The notes: generated from the sequence alone by a model not told the origin. A stretch of DNA of 64,000 bases from Nocardioides sp. GY 10113 (GCF_004919105.1 NZ_STGK01000008.1:28160-92159); one strand, 5' to 3'. Counted from the first letter of the stretch, positions 37,909-47,164 are shown. Numbers and translations are program-made.

Positions 37909-39620
37909 CGGGCGCGCTTCACCCGGGTCTCGTCCCACACCGGCTCGTCGGACTCGTAGACCGTGCCGTCGGAGCCGAAGACCGCGAACCGGTCGAAGCC
38001 GCGGGCGAACCAGCGGTCGTGGGTGACCGCGACGACCGTGCCGGCGAACGCCTCCAGGGCGTCCTCCAGCGCCTCGGCGGACTGCACGTCGAGGTTGTCG
38101 GTGGGCTCGTCGAGCAACAGCAGCGTGGCGCCCGACAGCTCCAGCATCAGGATCTGGAACCGGGCCTGCTGGCCGCCGCTGAGCGACTCGAACCGCTGCT
38201 CGCCGGAGGAGGCCAGCTCGTAGCGGTCCAGCACCCGCGCGGCCTGCTCGCGCCCCATCCCCTGCCGCCCGCCCGGGTGGCCGTCGCCGCGGTGCAGGAT
38301 CTCCAGCAGGGTGCGTCCGACCAGCTCGGGATGCTCGTGGGTCTGCACGAACCAGCCCGGCCGGACCCGGGCGCCGAGGCGGGCCCGTCCGCGGTGCTCG
38401 ACCGGGGCGACCTCCACGTCGCCGACCGGGCGGTGGTCGACGTCGGGGTCGCTGCCGCCGGCGGCCAGCAGCCGCAGGAAGTGGGACTTGCCCGAGCCGT
38501 TGGAGCCGAGCACGGCCAGCCGCTCGCCGTACCAGACCTCGAGGTCGAACGGCCGCATCAGCCCGGTCAGCTCCAGGCCCTCGCAGACCACCGCGCGCTT
38601 GCCGGTGCGGCCGCCCTTCAGCCGCATCGTGACCTGCTGCTCGCGCGGCTGCTCCGTCGGCGGGCCGGCCTCCTCGAACTTCCGCAGCCGGGTCTGCGCG
38701 GCCTGGTACTGCGAGGCCAGTCCGTCGTTGTACGCCGCCTTCTGCTTGTACATCAGGACCAGCGCCTTGAGCTTGGCGTGCTCCTCGTCCCAGCGGCGCC
38801 GCAGCTCGGCGAAGCGCGCGAACCGGTCCTTGCGCGCCTCGTGGTACGACGCGAAGCCGCCCGGGTGCGTCCAGACGGTGTTGCCGCCACCGCCGGCGCC
38901 CAGCTCGACGGTGACCACCCGGGTCGCGGCGTTGGCCAGCAGCTCGCGGTCGTGGCTGATGAAGAGGATCGTCTTCTCCGACGCGGCGATCCGCCGCTCC
39001 AGCCAGATCTTGCCCGGCACGTCGAGGAAGTTGTCCGGCTCGTCGAGGAGCAGGACCTGGTCGGGGCCGGCCAGCAGGTACTCCAGCACCACCCGCTTCT
39101 GCTCACCCCCCGAGAGCGTGCGCAGCTCGCGGTGGCGGGCGCGGTCGAACGGGATGCCGAGGGCACGCACGGTGCAGACGTCCCAGACCACCTCGACGTC
39201 GTAGCCGCCGGCGTCGCCGTAGTCGGCCAGCGCGGCGGCGTACCCGAGCTGGGTGGCCTCGTCGTCGGCGTCCATCAGCAGCCGCTCGTAGCGGTCGACC
39301 TCGGCCGCCGCCCGTCGTACCGGCTCCGGGGCCAGGTCGAGCAGCAGGTCGGCCACGGTCGGCGGGTGGCCGTCGCGGCCGGGCACCCGGTCCACCATCT
39401 GCCGCATCACCCCGAGGCCGCCGCTGCGGACCACGGAGCCCGCATGCGGGGTCAGCTCGCCGGTGACCAGGCGCAGCAGCGTCGTCTTGCCGGCGCCGTT
39501 GGCCCCGACCAGGGCCACCTTCTGGCCGTCGCCGACGCGGAACGAGACGTCGTCGAGCAGCACCCGCCCGTCGGGCAGCTCGTAGCGCACACCGGCAACC
39601 TCCACGTGACCCACGGTCAT
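37905..39620 (-). CDS. ABC-F family ATPase
   Basis: A 571-residue soluble protein with two ATPase cassettes and no membrane segment. First cassette: Walker A GANGAGKTT, signature LSGGEQKR, Walker B LLLDEPDNFLD. Second: GSNGSGKSH, LSGGQQAR, LLLDEPTDNLD. The helical linker between them is charged (KALVLMYKQKAAYN). ABC-F proteins bind ribosomes, as translation factors or antibiotic-resistance proteins; which applies here is open. In the second Walker A the final Ser/Thr position is Ser followed by His, a slightly unusual ending. Translation is coupled to the GNAT gene. Confidence 0.88.
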   Translation of the reverse strand: MTVGHVEVAGVRYELPDGRVLLDDVSFRVGDGQKVALVGANGAGKTTLLRLVTGELTPHAGSVVRSGGLGVMRQMVDRVPGRDGHPPTVADLLLDLAPEPVRRAAAEVDRYERLLMDADDEATQLGYAAALADYGDAGGYDVEVVWDVCTVRALGIPFDRARHRELRTLSGGEQKRVVLEYLLAGPDQVLLLDEPDNFLDVPGKIWLERRIAASEKTILFISHDRELLANAATRVVTVELGAGGGGNTVWTHPGGFASYHEARKDRFARFAELRRRWDEEHAKLKALVLMYKQKAAYNDGLASQYQAAQTRLRKFEEAGPPTEQPREQQVTMRLKGGRTGKRAVVCEGLELTGLMRPFDLEVWYGERLAVLGSNGSGKSHFLRLLAAGGSDPDVDHRPVGDVEVAPVEHRGRARLGARVRPGWFVQTHEHPELVGRTLLEILHRGDGHPGGRQGMGREQAARVLDRYELASSGEQRFESLSGGQQARFQILMLELSGATLLLLDEPTDNLDVQSAEALEDALEAFAGTVVAVTHDRWFARGFDRFAVFGSDGTVYESDEPVWDETRVKRAR

Positions 39621-39703
39621 CGATTCTCGCAGGGCACCCCGGGTGACGGCACCTGGATTCCCCGGCGGTGCGATCGCGGCGCGGCAGTGCCAGGATCGGG
39701 CCC

Positions 39704-40387
39704 ATGCTGGATGCCCGGGAGTGGACCGACCTGCTGGCCAGTGCGACCTCGGAGTTCGCGGCCGTCCTGGCCGACGGCGACCTCGACGCAGGAGTCCCGG
39801 CGTGCCCCGACTGGACGCTGGCCGACCTCGCCGACCACCTGCGCGGCGTCCACCTCTGGGCCGCGCACGCGATCACCGAGGGCGACCCGAAGGGCACCGC
39901 GCCCCCGGTCGCGCTCGACCGCGAGGCGCTGGTGCCGGCGTACCGGGAGGCGGCGGAGCGACTGCTGACGGTGCTGCGGACCACCGGTGCGCACGACCCC
40001 GCGTGGACCTTCGGCCCCGAGCACACCGCGTCGTTCTGGTTCCGCCGGCAGGTCCACGAGACCACGCTCCACCTCTACGACGCGCTGGCCTCCCAGGGCC
40101 GCGGTGCCGAGTGGCGGATCGACCCGGCGCTGGCCTGGGACGGCGTCGCCGAGGTGGCCACGATGTTCTACCCGCGCCAGGTGCGCCTCGGCCGGACCGA
40201 GCCGATGCCCGGCACCCTGCGCCTGATCGCCCCCGACGTGGACGAGACCGTCGACCTCGGCGAGGGCGAGCCGTACGGCGTGGTGGCCGGCCCGGCCGCC
40301 GACGTGCTCCGGGTGCTGTGGAAGCGCCTCCCGGCGGGCGACGAGGTCGCCGATCAGCTGCTCCGCGCGACCGCCGTCACCCCCTGA
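39704..40387 (+). CDS. MDMPI/DinB-like mycothiol-dependent isomerase-family protein
   Basis: A 227-residue protein. N-terminal MDMPI metal-binding four-helix domain (SEFAAVLADGDLDAGVPACPDWTLADLADHL; the later WFRRQVHETTLHLYD supplies metal ligands His), then a small alpha/beta C-terminal domain (GEPYGVVAGPAADVLRVLWKRLP). Family members include mycothiol-dependent maleylpyruvate isomerase, but most are uncharacterised. ATG 39704 follows CAGGAT by 7 nt, so leaderless expression is likely. A seven-copy repeat array starts 3 bp after its stop. Confidence 0.8.
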   Translation: MLDAREWTDLLASATSEFAAVLADGDLDAGVPACPDWTLADLADHLRGVHLWAAHAITEGDPKGTAPPVALDREALVPAYREAAERLLTVLRTTGAHDPAWTFGPEHTASFWFRRQVHETTLHLYDALASQGRGAEWRIDPALAWDGVAEVATMFYPRQVRLGRTEPMPGTLRLIAPDVDETVDLGEGEPYGVVAGPAADVLRVLWKRLPAGDEVADQLLRATAVTP

Positions 40388-40390
40388 CGG

Positions 40391-40810
40391 CCGGTGGTTG
40401 AGGTGCGAGCGCAGCGAGCCTCGAAACCACCGCGCCGCCGCCCGCGCCAACCGGTGGTTGAGGTGCGAGCGCAGCGAGCCTCGAAACCACCGCGCCGCCG
40501 CCCGCGCCAACCGGTGGTTGAGGTGCGAGCGCAGCGAGCCTCGAAACCACCGCGCCGCCGCCCGCGCCAACCGGTGGTTGAGGTGCGAGCGCAGCGAGCC
40601 TCGAAACCACCGCGCCGCCGCCCGCGCCAACCGGTGGTTGAGGTGCGAGCGCAGCGAGCCTCGAAACCACCGCGCCGCCGCCCGCGCCAACCGGTGGTTG
40701 AGGTGCGAGCGCAGCGAGCCTCGAAACCACCGCGCCGCCGCCCGCGCCAACCGGTGGTTGAGGTGCGAGCGCAGCGAGCCTCGAAACCACCGCGCCGCCG
40801 CCCGCGCCTC
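40391..40810 (+). repeat. 60-bp tandem array, seven near-identical copies
   Basis: Each 60-bp unit begins CCGGTGGTTGAGGTGCGAGC, contains GCAGCGAGCCTCGAAACCACC and ends with a GC-rich spacer (CGCGCCGCCGCCCGCGCCAA). Copies 1-6 are identical as far as I can read; copy 7 differs only at its last two bases. Every unit can form the GGTGGTTGAGG/CCTCGAAACCACC hairpin, so this is seven hairpins in a row. It starts 3 bp after the stop of the MDMPI gene. Absence of any divergence implies recent expansion or active homogenisation. Confidence 0.97.
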
Positions 40811-40850
40811 GGTTTCGAGGCTCGGCGCCCCGGCGCCGCGCCTCGACCAG
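40811..40850 (-). repeat. Inverted hairpin repeat unit beside the alcohol dehydrogenase stop
   Basis: GGTTTCGAGGCTCGGCGCCC followed by CGGCGCCGCGCCTCGACCAG is the reverse complement of the single-unit form at 28980. It ends 8 bp before the stop codon of the minus-strand dehydrogenase. Convergent genes thus have one repeat per 3' end, facing each other. Confidence 0.75.
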
Positions 40851-40858
40851 CGGAGGGG

Positions 40859-41908
40859 TCAGCTCCCCCAGGGCGCGACGACGGCCCGGGCGCTCAGCTC
40901 GCCGGCCTCGAGCCGGCGGTAGGCCTCCAGCGCGTCGTCCAGGGCGTAGACCTCGACCTCGGGCGTGATCCGGCCCGACCGGTAGAGCGCGACGACCTCG
41001 TGCAGGTCCTCGAGCGTGCCCCAGTAGGTGCTGGTCAGCTCGACCTCGTAGGGCACCCCGAAGAAGCTCCACTCGAAGCTGCCGTCGGCGATCCCGACCA
41101 CGGTGACCCGACCGCGCATCGCCACGGTCTGCATCGCCAGGGCGATGGTCGGCGCGGCGCCGACGAAGTCGAAGACGGCGTCCACGCCCTTGCCGCCGGT
41201 GAGCTCGCGGATCCGCTCGGCCTGTCCCTCCCCGCCGGGAACGGTCACCGCGCCCGCCTGCTCGGCGCGGCGCATCGCGTCCTCGCGCATGTCGGTGGCG
41301 ATCACGGTGGCGCCGGTCAGGGCGGTCAGGATCTGCACGCCCATCTGGCCCAGCCCGCCGAGCCCGATCACCAGGGCGTGCTTCCCGCCGCCGGCCAGCT
41401 GCGGCAGCGCCTGCTTGATCGCGTGGTACGGCGTCAGGCCGGCGTCCGTGAGCGGTGCAGCGGCGACGGGGTCGGCGTCGCCGAGCGGCACCAGGTTGCG
41501 CGCCGGCACGGTCATGTACTCCGCCATCCCGCCGTCGCGGCCCAACCCGCTGGCCAGGTAGGGCATGGTCGCGGCGTTCTCGCAGTAGGTGTCCTGGCCG
41601 CGGGCACAGGCCGGGCACCGGCCGCAGCCGATCGGGCCGTAGACCAGGAACGCCTCACCGACCTCGACGCCGGTCACCCCCGCGCCGATCTCCTCGACCC
41701 ACCCCGAGTTCTCGTGCCCGAGCACGAACGGCGGGGGCATCTGCGGCGGCGCGGTCTCGGCGTCGAAGACGCGGAAGATGGTGATGTCGGAGTGGCAGGC
41801 ACCGGCGCCCGCGACCTTGAGCAGCACCTCCCCGGGGCCGGGTATCGGCTTCTCGACCTCGGTCAGCACCGGGTCGGACTGGAACTTCTCGAAGACGATG
41901 GCGCGCAT
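40859..41908 (-). CDS. Zinc-dependent NAD(P)+ alcohol dehydrogenase (MDR)
   Basis: A 349-residue medium-chain dehydrogenase. Catalytic zinc residues: Cys38-type in GACHSDITIF, His-Glu in VLGHENSGWVEE. Structural zinc: GCGRCPACARGQDTYC (four Cys). The nucleotide site is VIGLGGLGQMGVQI (GxGGxG) followed by an acidic residue in ATDMRED, favouring NAD. It oxidises alcohols or reduces aldehydes; substrate unknown. GNNDAAPLTDAGLTPYHA fits the usual substrate-side loop (AAPLTDAGLTPYHA is the part actually visible). The 109-bp gap to the repeats at 42018 shows no clear promoter. Confidence 0.9.
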   Translation of the reverse strand: MRAIVFEKFQSDPVLTEVEKPIPGPGEVLLKVAGAGACHSDITIFRVFDAETAPPQMPPPFVLGHENSGWVEEIGAGVTGVEVGEAFLVYGPIGCGRCPACARGQDTYCENAATMPYLASGLGRDGGMAEYMTVPARNLVPLGDADPVAAAPLTDAGLTPYHAIKQALPQLAGGGKHALVIGLGGLGQMGVQILTALTGATVIATDMREDAMRRAEQAGAVTVPGGEGQAERIRELTGGKGVDAVFDFVGAAPTIALAMQTVAMRGRVTVVGIADGSFEWSFFGVPYEVELTSTYWGTLEDLHEVVALYRSGRITPEVEVYALDDALEAYRRLEAGELSARAVVAPWGS

Positions 41909-42017
41909 GGGGATTCCCTTCGACAGCGTTGTCCTGGGCCGGCCTTCGGCTCGCTCTCCACGCTAGGTCGGCGCGGCGGCGACCGGCACCGTCGAAGGTC
42001 CCGAGAGGTCCCGGCGA

Positions 42018-42148
42018 CCGGTGGTCACGGTGCGAACGACCCGGCCACCGGTGGTTGAGGTGCGAACGACCCGGCCACCGGTGGTTGAGGTGCGAGCGAC
42101 CCGGCCACCGGTGGTTGAGGTGCGAGCGAAGCGAGCCTCGAAACCACC
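42018..42148 (+). repeat. 30-bp tandem array (three units) plus one full hairpin unit
   Basis: Units CCGGTGGTTGAGGTGCGAAC plus GACCCGGCCA repeat with 30-bp period at 42018, 42048 and 42078; the fourth, at 42108, carries the closing arm CTCGAAACCACC. A partial inverted copy (GGTCTCGAGGCTCGACCG) follows near 42173, next to the methyltransferase stop. Same family as the other arrays but with a third period. Confidence 0.9.
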
Positions 42149-42206
42149 CCACCCACGCCGCCCGGCGCCGCCGGTCTCGAGGCTCGACCGCGGGCGGCCC
42201 CGCGCC

Positions 42207-42821
42207 TCAGTCGGCGGCGGGGCGGCGGACCTCGAGGATCCGGAACCCCTTCGCGCTGGCCAGCCGTTCGGTCGGGTAGCCCTGCTCGACGAGCCAGCGC
42301 TGCAGCGAGTCCGCGCCGAGGTTCTTGCCGACCACCATCACCGCCCGGCCCCCGGGGACCAGGCGCGGCAGCCAGGTCAGCAGCAGCGCGTGCAGCGCCT
42401 CCTTGCCGATCCGGATCGGCGGGTTGGACCAGATCTCGTCGAAGACGGCGTCGGGGTCCACCTGGTCGGGCTCGACGGCGGCGTAGTGGCCGCCGAGGCC
42501 GAGGGCGGCCGCGTTCTCGTTCGCCAGCAGCAGCGCGCGGCGGTTCACGTCGACGCCCGTGACGGTGGAGCCGGGGGCGGCGAGCGCGCAGGCCAGCCCG
42601 ATCACGCCGTACCCGCAGCCGAGGTCGAGGATCCGCCCGCCGTTCGGCGGCTCGGTCTCGCGGAAGAGCACCGCTGTGCCGACGTCCAGGCGGCCGCGGG
42701 CGAAGACCCCGGACCCGCTGGTCAGCGACAGGTCGAGGCCCCAGACCGAGGCGCGGACCGGGACGCGCTCGAACGGCGCCGCCGGGTCCGCGGAGAAGTA
42801 GTGGTCCTCGGTCTCAGCCAT
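42207..42821 (-). CDS. Class I SAM methyltransferase, RsmC/RlmG-like
   Basis: A 204-residue methyltransferase. Motif I is [17 protein letters not shown], the acidic residue follows in [11 protein letters not shown], and motif IV is [11 protein letters not shown], the NPP signature of guanine-N2 rRNA methylases. The protein is about the size of the C-terminal half of E. coli RsmC, the usual form in actinobacteria. Likely target: 16S or 23S rRNA guanine. The start overlaps the truA stop by 8 bp, so both RNA-modification genes are co-expressed. Confidence 0.85.
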   Translation of the reverse strand: MAETEDHYFSADPAAPFERVPVRASVWGLDLSLTSGSGVFARGRLDVGTAVLFRETEPPNGGRILDLGCGYGVIGLACALAAPGSTVTGVDVNRRALLLANENAAALGLGGHYAAVEPDQVDPDAVFDEIWSNPPIRIGKEALHALLLTWLPRLVPGGRAVMVVGKNLGADSLQRWLVEQGYPTERLASAKGFRILEVRRPAAD

Positions 42822-43647
42822 GGGTCTCCTCCTCGGTGCGCTTGGCGGAGGTGAGCAGCACCCGGTCCGCCAGGTCGGCGTCGTCGGGGTAGCCGACCTC
42901 CTCCAGGGTCAGCCCGTGCGCGTGCACCACGACCACCTGCGGGTCGCGGCGCCGCCCGGACAGGATCTCCCCGGCCCACGACGGCTCGCGGCGCCCCTCC
43001 CCGACCGCGATCAGGCAGCCGACCAGCGCCCGCACCATCGAGTGGCAGAACGCGTCGGCCTTCACGTGGCCCACCGCGATCCCGTCGGCGTCGCGACTCC
43101 AGCGCAGCTCCTGGAGGGTGCGGATGGTGGTCGCCCCCTCGCGCTGCTTGCAGAAGGCGGCGAAGTCGTGGAGCCCGAGCAGCGCCTCGGCCGCGGCGTT
43201 CATCGCGTCCAGGTCCAACGCCCGCGGCCAGGTCAGCACGTGGCGGCGGCGCAGCGGGTCGACCAGCTCCGGCCGGTCGGCGATCCGGTAGGCGTAGCGC
43301 CGCCAGGTCGCCGCGAACCGGGCGTCGAAGCCCTCGGGCGCCGGTCGGATCGCATGGATCCGCAGGTCCGGGTCGAGCACGCCGTTGAGCCGGCGGGTCA
43401 CCGACTCCAGCCGCTCGGGCAGCCGCTCGACCACCTCGGGCGGCAGGTCGCAGTGGGCGACCTGCCCCCGGGCGTGCACGCCGGAGTCGGTGCGCCCCGC
43501 GCAGGTGACCTGCAGGGTGCCGGGCGGGACCCTCAGCACCGTGTGCAGCGCCGCCGTCAGCTCGCCCTGGACGGTGCGGAGCGCGGGCTGGCTGGCCCAG
43601 CCCTTGAAGTCGGTGCCGTCGTAGGCGAGGTCGATCCGGATCCGCAC
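42814..43647 (-). CDS. truA: tRNA pseudouridine(38-40) synthase
   Basis: A 277-residue enzyme. The opening [19 protein letters not shown] and the catalytic Asp in [15 protein letters not shown] identify TruA, as do the RRYAYRI block and [11 protein letters not shown]. It converts U38-U40 of the tRNA anticodon stem to pseudouridine. GTG 43647 follows TAGGCT by 6 nt, indicating a leaderless transcript. Divergent from xseA across a 100-bp promoter region. Confidence 0.95.
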   Translation of the reverse strand: MRIRIDLAYDGTDFKGWASQPALRTVQGELTAALHTVLRVPPGTLQVTCAGRTDSGVHARGQVAHCDLPPEVVERLPERLESVTRRLNGVLDPDLRIHAIRPAPEGFDARFAATWRRYAYRIADRPELVDPLRRRHVLTWPRALDLDAMNAAAEALLGLHDFAAFCKQREGATTIRTLQELRWSRDADGIAVGHVKADAFCHSMVRALVGCLIAVGEGRREPSWAGEILSGRRRDPQVVVVHAHGLTLEEVGYPDDADLADRVLLTSAKRTEEETHG

Positions 43648-43653
43648 CGCCGC

Positions 43654-43659
43654 AGCCTA
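43654..43659 (-). promoter_or_regulatory. -10 element of truA (leaderless)
   Basis: TAGGCT on the minus strand, 6 nt before GTG 43647. Confidence 0.55.
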
Positions 43660-43734
43660 CGGCGACGGGCGGCCGCTGAGCACACCGCGACCGGCGCAGC
43701 GGGGCGTCGCGTCCGCATCGTCGGGGCCATCACA

Positions 43735-43740
43735 TAGGTT
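43735..43740 (+). promoter_or_regulatory. -10 element of xseA (leaderless)
   Basis: TAGGTT with 7 nt to GTG 43748. Confidence 0.55.
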
Positions 43741-43747
43741 CGGCGGC

Positions 43748-45016
43748 GTGACCATGGAGACCTCACCGGAGAAGCCGGCACCGGTCCGGCAGATCGCCAA
43801 CGCGATCGCCGGCTGGGTCGACCGTCTCGGCGTGGTCTGGGTCGAGGGTCAGGTCGCCCAGATCAGTCGCCGCCCGGGGATGGCCACCGTCTTCCTGACG
43901 CTGCGCGACTCGGTCGCCGACGTGTCAGTGACGGTGACCTGCTCCCGCGTCCTGATCGACAGCCTGGAGGGGCCGCTGCAGGACGGCGCGAGCATCCTGA
44001 TCCAGGCCAAGCCGTCGTACTACGCCAACCGCGGCACGCTGTCGCTGCAGGCCCGCGAGCTGCGGATGGTCGGGGTCGGCGAGCTGCTCGCGCGGCTCGA
44101 GCGCCGCCGGCAGCTGCTGGCCGCCGAGGGGCTGTTCGCGGCCGAGCGGAAGCGCCCGCTGCCGTTCCTGCCCCGGCGGGTCGGCCTGGTCACCGCCCCC
44201 GGCTCCGCGGCCGAGCGGGACGTGGTGGAGAACGCCACCCGCCGCTGGCCCGGCGTGGTCTTCGAGACGGCGTACGCGGCCATGCAGGGGACGCGCTCGG
44301 CGGCCGAGGTGATCGACGCGGTACGCCGCCTCGACGCCCACCCGGAGGTCGACGTGATCGTCGTCGCCCGCGGCGGAGGCTCCGTGGAGGACCTGCTGCC
44401 GTTCTCGGACGAGGGGCTGATCCGGGTGGTCGCGGCGGTGCGCACCCCGGTGGTCTCCGCGATCGGCCACGAGCCCGACACCCCGCACCTGGACCTGGTC
44501 GCCGACGTGCGCGCCTCCACCCCGACCGACGCCGCCAAGCTGGTCGTGCCGGACATGGCGACCGAGGTCGCCGGGCTGGACCACGCCCGCGCGCGGCTGC
44601 GGCGCGCGCTGGCGGGCTGGATCGCCCACGAGCAGACCCGGCTCGACGGCCTGCGCTCGCGGCCGGCGATGGCGGACCCGCGGGTGCTGCTCGACGCACG
44701 CTCCGCGGAGCTGGTCGGCTACCGCGACCGGATGCGACGCACCCTGGGCCACCGGCTGGACCGTGCCGCCGACGACGTCGGCCACCACCGGGCGCGGGCC
44801 CGCGCGCTCTCCCCGCTGGCAACGCTCCAGCGCGGCTACGCCGTCCTCCAGGACGCCGAGGGGCACGTGGTCACCAGCGTCGCCGGCCTGGCGCCGGGGG
44901 CGACCATGAGCGTCCGCGTGGCCGACGGCCGCATCCACGTCACGACCACGGACATCACCAGCGAGATCAGCCCCGAGGGCGGCAGCGGAAACGAGGAACC
45001 CGATGAGCAGCAGTGA
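43748..45016 (+). CDS. xseA: Exodeoxyribonuclease VII large subunit
   Basis: A 422-residue nuclease subunit. N-terminal OB-fold ([25 protein letters not shown]), the central domain with [31 protein letters not shown] and [26 protein letters not shown], then a helical coiled C terminus ending LQRGYAVL. It degrades single-stranded DNA in both directions with XseB. GTG 43748 lies 7 nt after TAGGTT and fits leaderless expression; ATG 43754 is an alternative. Overlaps xseB by 14 bp. Confidence 0.96.
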   Translation: MTMETSPEKPAPVRQIANAIAGWVDRLGVVWVEGQVAQISRRPGMATVFLTLRDSVADVSVTVTCSRVLIDSLEGPLQDGASILIQAKPSYYANRGTLSLQARELRMVGVGELLARLERRRQLLAAEGLFAAERKRPLPFLPRRVGLVTAPGSAAERDVVENATRRWPGVVFETAYAAMQGTRSAAEVIDAVRRLDAHPEVDVIVVARGGGSVEDLLPFSDEGLIRVVAAVRTPVVSAIGHEPDTPHLDLVADVRASTPTDAAKLVVPDMATEVAGLDHARARLRRALAGWIAHEQTRLDGLRSRPAMADPRVLLDARSAELVGYRDRMRRTLGHRLDRAADDVGHHRARARALSPLATLQRGYAVLQDAEGHVVTSVAGLAPGATMSVRVADGRIHVTTTDITSEISPEGGSGNEEPDEQQ

Positions 45017-45236
45017 AGAGGCCGAGCTCTCCTACGAGGCGGCCCGGGCCGAGCTCGTCGAGGTGGTCGCGGCACTGGAGAGCGGCGGCACCACGCTGGA
45101 GGAGTCGCTGGCGCTGTGGGAGCGCGGCGAGCGGCTGGCCACGATCTGCCAGACCTGGCTGGACGGCGCCCGGGAGCGCCTGGACCTGGTGATCGCCGGC
45201 GACGCGGCGAGCGAGGACGCCCCCGACGCGGACTGA
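45003..45236 (+). CDS. xseB: Exodeoxyribonuclease VII small subunit
   Basis: A 77-residue helical-hairpin protein with [20 protein letters not shown] and the conserved [12 protein letters not shown], followed by an acidic tail. It binds the helical tail of XseA in several copies. It starts inside the last codons of xseA, a typical arrangement for coupled synthesis. Confidence 0.95.
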   Translation: MSSSEEAELSYEAARAELVEVVAALESGGTTLEESLALWERGERLATICQTWLDGARERLDLVIAGDAASEDAPDAD

Positions 45237-45263
45237 TCCCGCGCCGACCTGAGCCTCGTCCGG

Positions 45264-45851
45264 TCAGCCCTCGACGGGCTCACGGGTCAGCAGGTCGACG
45301 ACCTCCTGCAGGTCCGCTGCGGGGGCCGAGCCGTAGACCAGCACGCTGACCTTGCCGATCTCGGCCACGTAGCCGGTGTCACCGCCGTCGTCGGCGTAGC
45401 CGTCCCACTCCGCCGCGACCGCGTCGGCCGCGTCCGTTCGGTAGGGGTCGGCCTCGGCCGGCTCCTCGTCGACCCAGGCGCGGACCAGCGATCCCGGGGA
45501 GTCGTCCGCCTGGCGGATCCCGACGAACTGCCCCTCGTCGGTGAGCAGGTTCAGGCCGAAGGCATCGGTGTCGGAGCCGTCGAGGTCCACGCCGGTCGCG
45601 GTCCACCCCGCGGGCAGTTCCGCGGGGTACGTCGGCTTGACGCCGGCGCCCTGGGCGGCCGCCACCGAGCCGAGGTAGTCGATGGACTGGGGCTCGTACT
45701 CGGGGCTCTCGCGGAACAGGCCCATGAACCCGAGCAGGCCGCCGAGGGCGAGCACCGTCACCACGAGGGAGACGACCAGCCCCGAGGTGGAGCGCTGGTA
45801 GCGGCCGGCCTTGCCGGAGGCCTGCGGGGTCGGGGTGGTCTCGGTGCTCAT
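45264..45851 (-). CDS. DUF4245 membrane-anchored protein
   Basis: A 195-residue protein. Residues ~25-47 form a membrane anchor (SGLVVSLVVTVLALGGLLGFMGLF), preceded by a basic cytoplasmic tail. The extracellular part has YLGSVAAAQGAGVKPTYPAELPAGW and a mixed domain ending VVDLLTREPVEG. DUF4245 proteins sit near xseAB and glpX in many actinobacteria, as here, but have no known function. Convergent with xseB; divergent from the molybdate regulator. Confidence 0.8.
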   Translation of the reverse strand: MSTETTPTPQASGKAGRYQRSTSGLVVSLVVTVLALGGLLGFMGLFRESPEYEPQSIDYLGSVAAAQGAGVKPTYPAELPAGWTATGVDLDGSDTDAFGLNLLTDEGQFVGIRQADDSPGSLVRAWVDEEPAEADPYRTDAADAVAAEWDGYADDGGDTGYVAEIGKVSVLVYGSAPAADLQEVVDLLTREPVEG

Positions 45852-45892
45852 CACCGCCATTGTCCCCGACGCCCGCAGGTGGGACCAAAGAG

Positions 45893-45968
45893 CCGCATCA
45901 GCGGCCAGATCTGTCGCCTTCTGCCGCAGATGCGGCCCGGCTCCGGTGACAGATGGCCGCAGATGCGG
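45893..45968. promoter_or_regulatory. Three inverted repeats CCGCAnnTGCGG before the TOBE regulator
   Basis: CCGCAGATGCGG occurs at 45924-45935 and 45957-45968, and CCGCATCAGCGG at 45893-45904. Centres are 31 and 33 bp apart, about three helical turns, within the divergent DUF4245/regulator promoter region. The first two are near-perfect palindromes. They are good candidates for the operator of the adjacent HTH-TOBE protein. Confidence 0.5.
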
Positions 45969-45981
45969 AACAGTGGCCGCC

Positions 45982-46377
45982 ATGACCGTGTACCGGGTCC
46001 CCGAGGCCGCCGAGGTGCTGGGCGTCAGCGCCGACACGGTGCGCCGCTGGATCGACGACGGTCGCCTGCCGAGCATCGCCGGCGACGGGCGACCCACCAT
46101 CGCGGGCAGCGAGCTGGCCGCCTTCGCCGCCTCCCGCGCCGACGAGGACGAGCGCGACCGGACCCGCGCGGCGAGCGTCAGCGCCCGCAACCGGATGTCC
46201 GGGATCGTCACCCGGGTCGTCCGCGACACCGTGATGGCGCAGGTGGAGATGGTCTGCGGCCCGTACCGGATCGTCTCCCTGATGAGCGCCGAGGCCGCGA
46301 CCGAGCTCGGCCTCGAGCCGGGCGTGCGGGCGATCGCCTCGGTGAAGTCCACCAACGTCGTCGTCGAGCGGCGCTGA
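45982..46377 (+). CDS. HTH-TOBE molybdate-responsive regulator/molbindin
   Basis: A 131-residue protein. Residues 1-55 are a MerR/excisionase-type helix-turn-helix (RVPEAAEVLGVSADTVRRWI; DGRPTIAGSELAAFAA). Residues 65-131 form a single TOBE (Mop) domain (ARNRMSGIVTRVVRDTVMAQVEM ending VKSTNVVVERR) that binds molybdate or tungstate. It lies 16 bp before modA, so it probably senses oxyanion and controls the mod operon and perhaps itself. Repeated palindromes lie just upstream. It is the single-Mop, HTH-fused form common in actinobacteria rather than a full ModE. Confidence 0.85.
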   Translation: MTVYRVPEAAEVLGVSADTVRRWIDDGRLPSIAGDGRPTIAGSELAAFAASRADEDERDRTRAASVSARNRMSGIVTRVVRDTVMAQVEMVCGPYRIVSLMSAEAATELGLEPGVRAIASVKSTNVVVERR

Positions 46378-46393
46378 CGCCGACAGGAACCCG

Positions 46394-47164
46394 ATGCCCC
46401 ACCGCCCTCGCCGCCGCGCCGGTCGCCCCACGCGGCGCACGCTCGCCGCCCTGCTCGCGCTCGGCGCCACGCTGCCCGCGCTCGCCGGGTGCGGCGCCGC
46501 CCCGGAGACCGTCCGGATCCTCGCGGCCGCCAGCCTCACCGACGTCTTCGGCGACCTCGCGACGGAGTTCGAGGCGGAGCACGGCGTCGACGTCGCCCTC
46601 TCCTTCGGCTCCTCGACCGATCTCGCCGAGCAGGCCGCCGACGGCGCTCCGGGGGATGTGCTCGCCACCGCCGACGAGGCCTCGATGGCGGTCGCCACCG
46701 CCGCCGGCGCGGCCGCCCACCCCCGGCCCCTCGCCAGCAACGTGCTCGTGATCGTGACCCCGCCGGGGAACCCGGCCCGGGTCACGTCCCTCGACGACCT
46801 GGCCCACGCCACCTGGGTGCGCTGCGCCGACGAGGCGCCCTGCGGGCGCGTGGCCACCGCCGTGCTCGCGGATCACGCGGTGGACGCCGAGCCGGCCAGC
46901 CTGGAGGTCGACGTGCGGGCCGCGCTGGACAAGGTCACCTCCGGCGAGGCGGACGCCGCCCTGGTCTACGCGACCGACGCGGCCGCCGCGGGCGCGGACG
47001 TGGAGACCGTCACGATCCCGGGCGCGGAGCGCGAGCAGACGACGTACCTGGTCAGCGAGCTCGACCAGAGCACCGACCCCGACCTCGCCAGGGCGTGGGT
47101 CGACCTGGTGACGGGCGCCTCCGGTCGCGCGGCGCTGCGACGTGCCGGGTTCGAGCTCCCATGA
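46394..47164 (+). CDS. modA: Molybdate ABC importer substrate-binding lipoprotein
   Basis: A 256-residue lipoprotein with Arg-rich start and lipobox ending at Cys33 (LPALAGC). The mature part matches ModA: ILAAASLTDVFGDLATEFE, SFGSSTDLAEQAADGAPGDV, and KVTSGEADAALVYATDA. It captures molybdate or tungstate. The stop overlaps modB (ATGA). The Ser/Thr residues in the first two motifs are the usual oxyanion contacts. Confidence 0.92.
   Translation: MPHRPRRRAGRPTRRTLAALLALGATLPALAGCGAAPETVRILAAASLTDVFGDLATEFEAEHGVDVALSFGSSTDLAEQAADGAPGDVLATADEASMAVATAAGAAAHPRPLASNVLVIVTPPGNPARVTSLDDLAHATWVRCADEAPCGRVATAVLADHAVDAEPASLEVDVRAALDKVTSGEADAALVYATDAAAAGADVETVTIPGAEREQTTYLVSELDQSTDPDLARAWVDLVTGASGRAALRRAGFELP

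Noticed and set aside
40391..40850. CRISPR array
   Set aside because: The 60-bp and 33-bp units are contiguous with no unique spacers, and no cas genes are nearby.
40394..42058. Open frames across the 60-bp array and the antisense of the dehydrogenase gene
   Set aside because: Period divisible by three keeps the frames open; composition is that of the repeat and of an antisense strand of a clear dehydrogenase gene.
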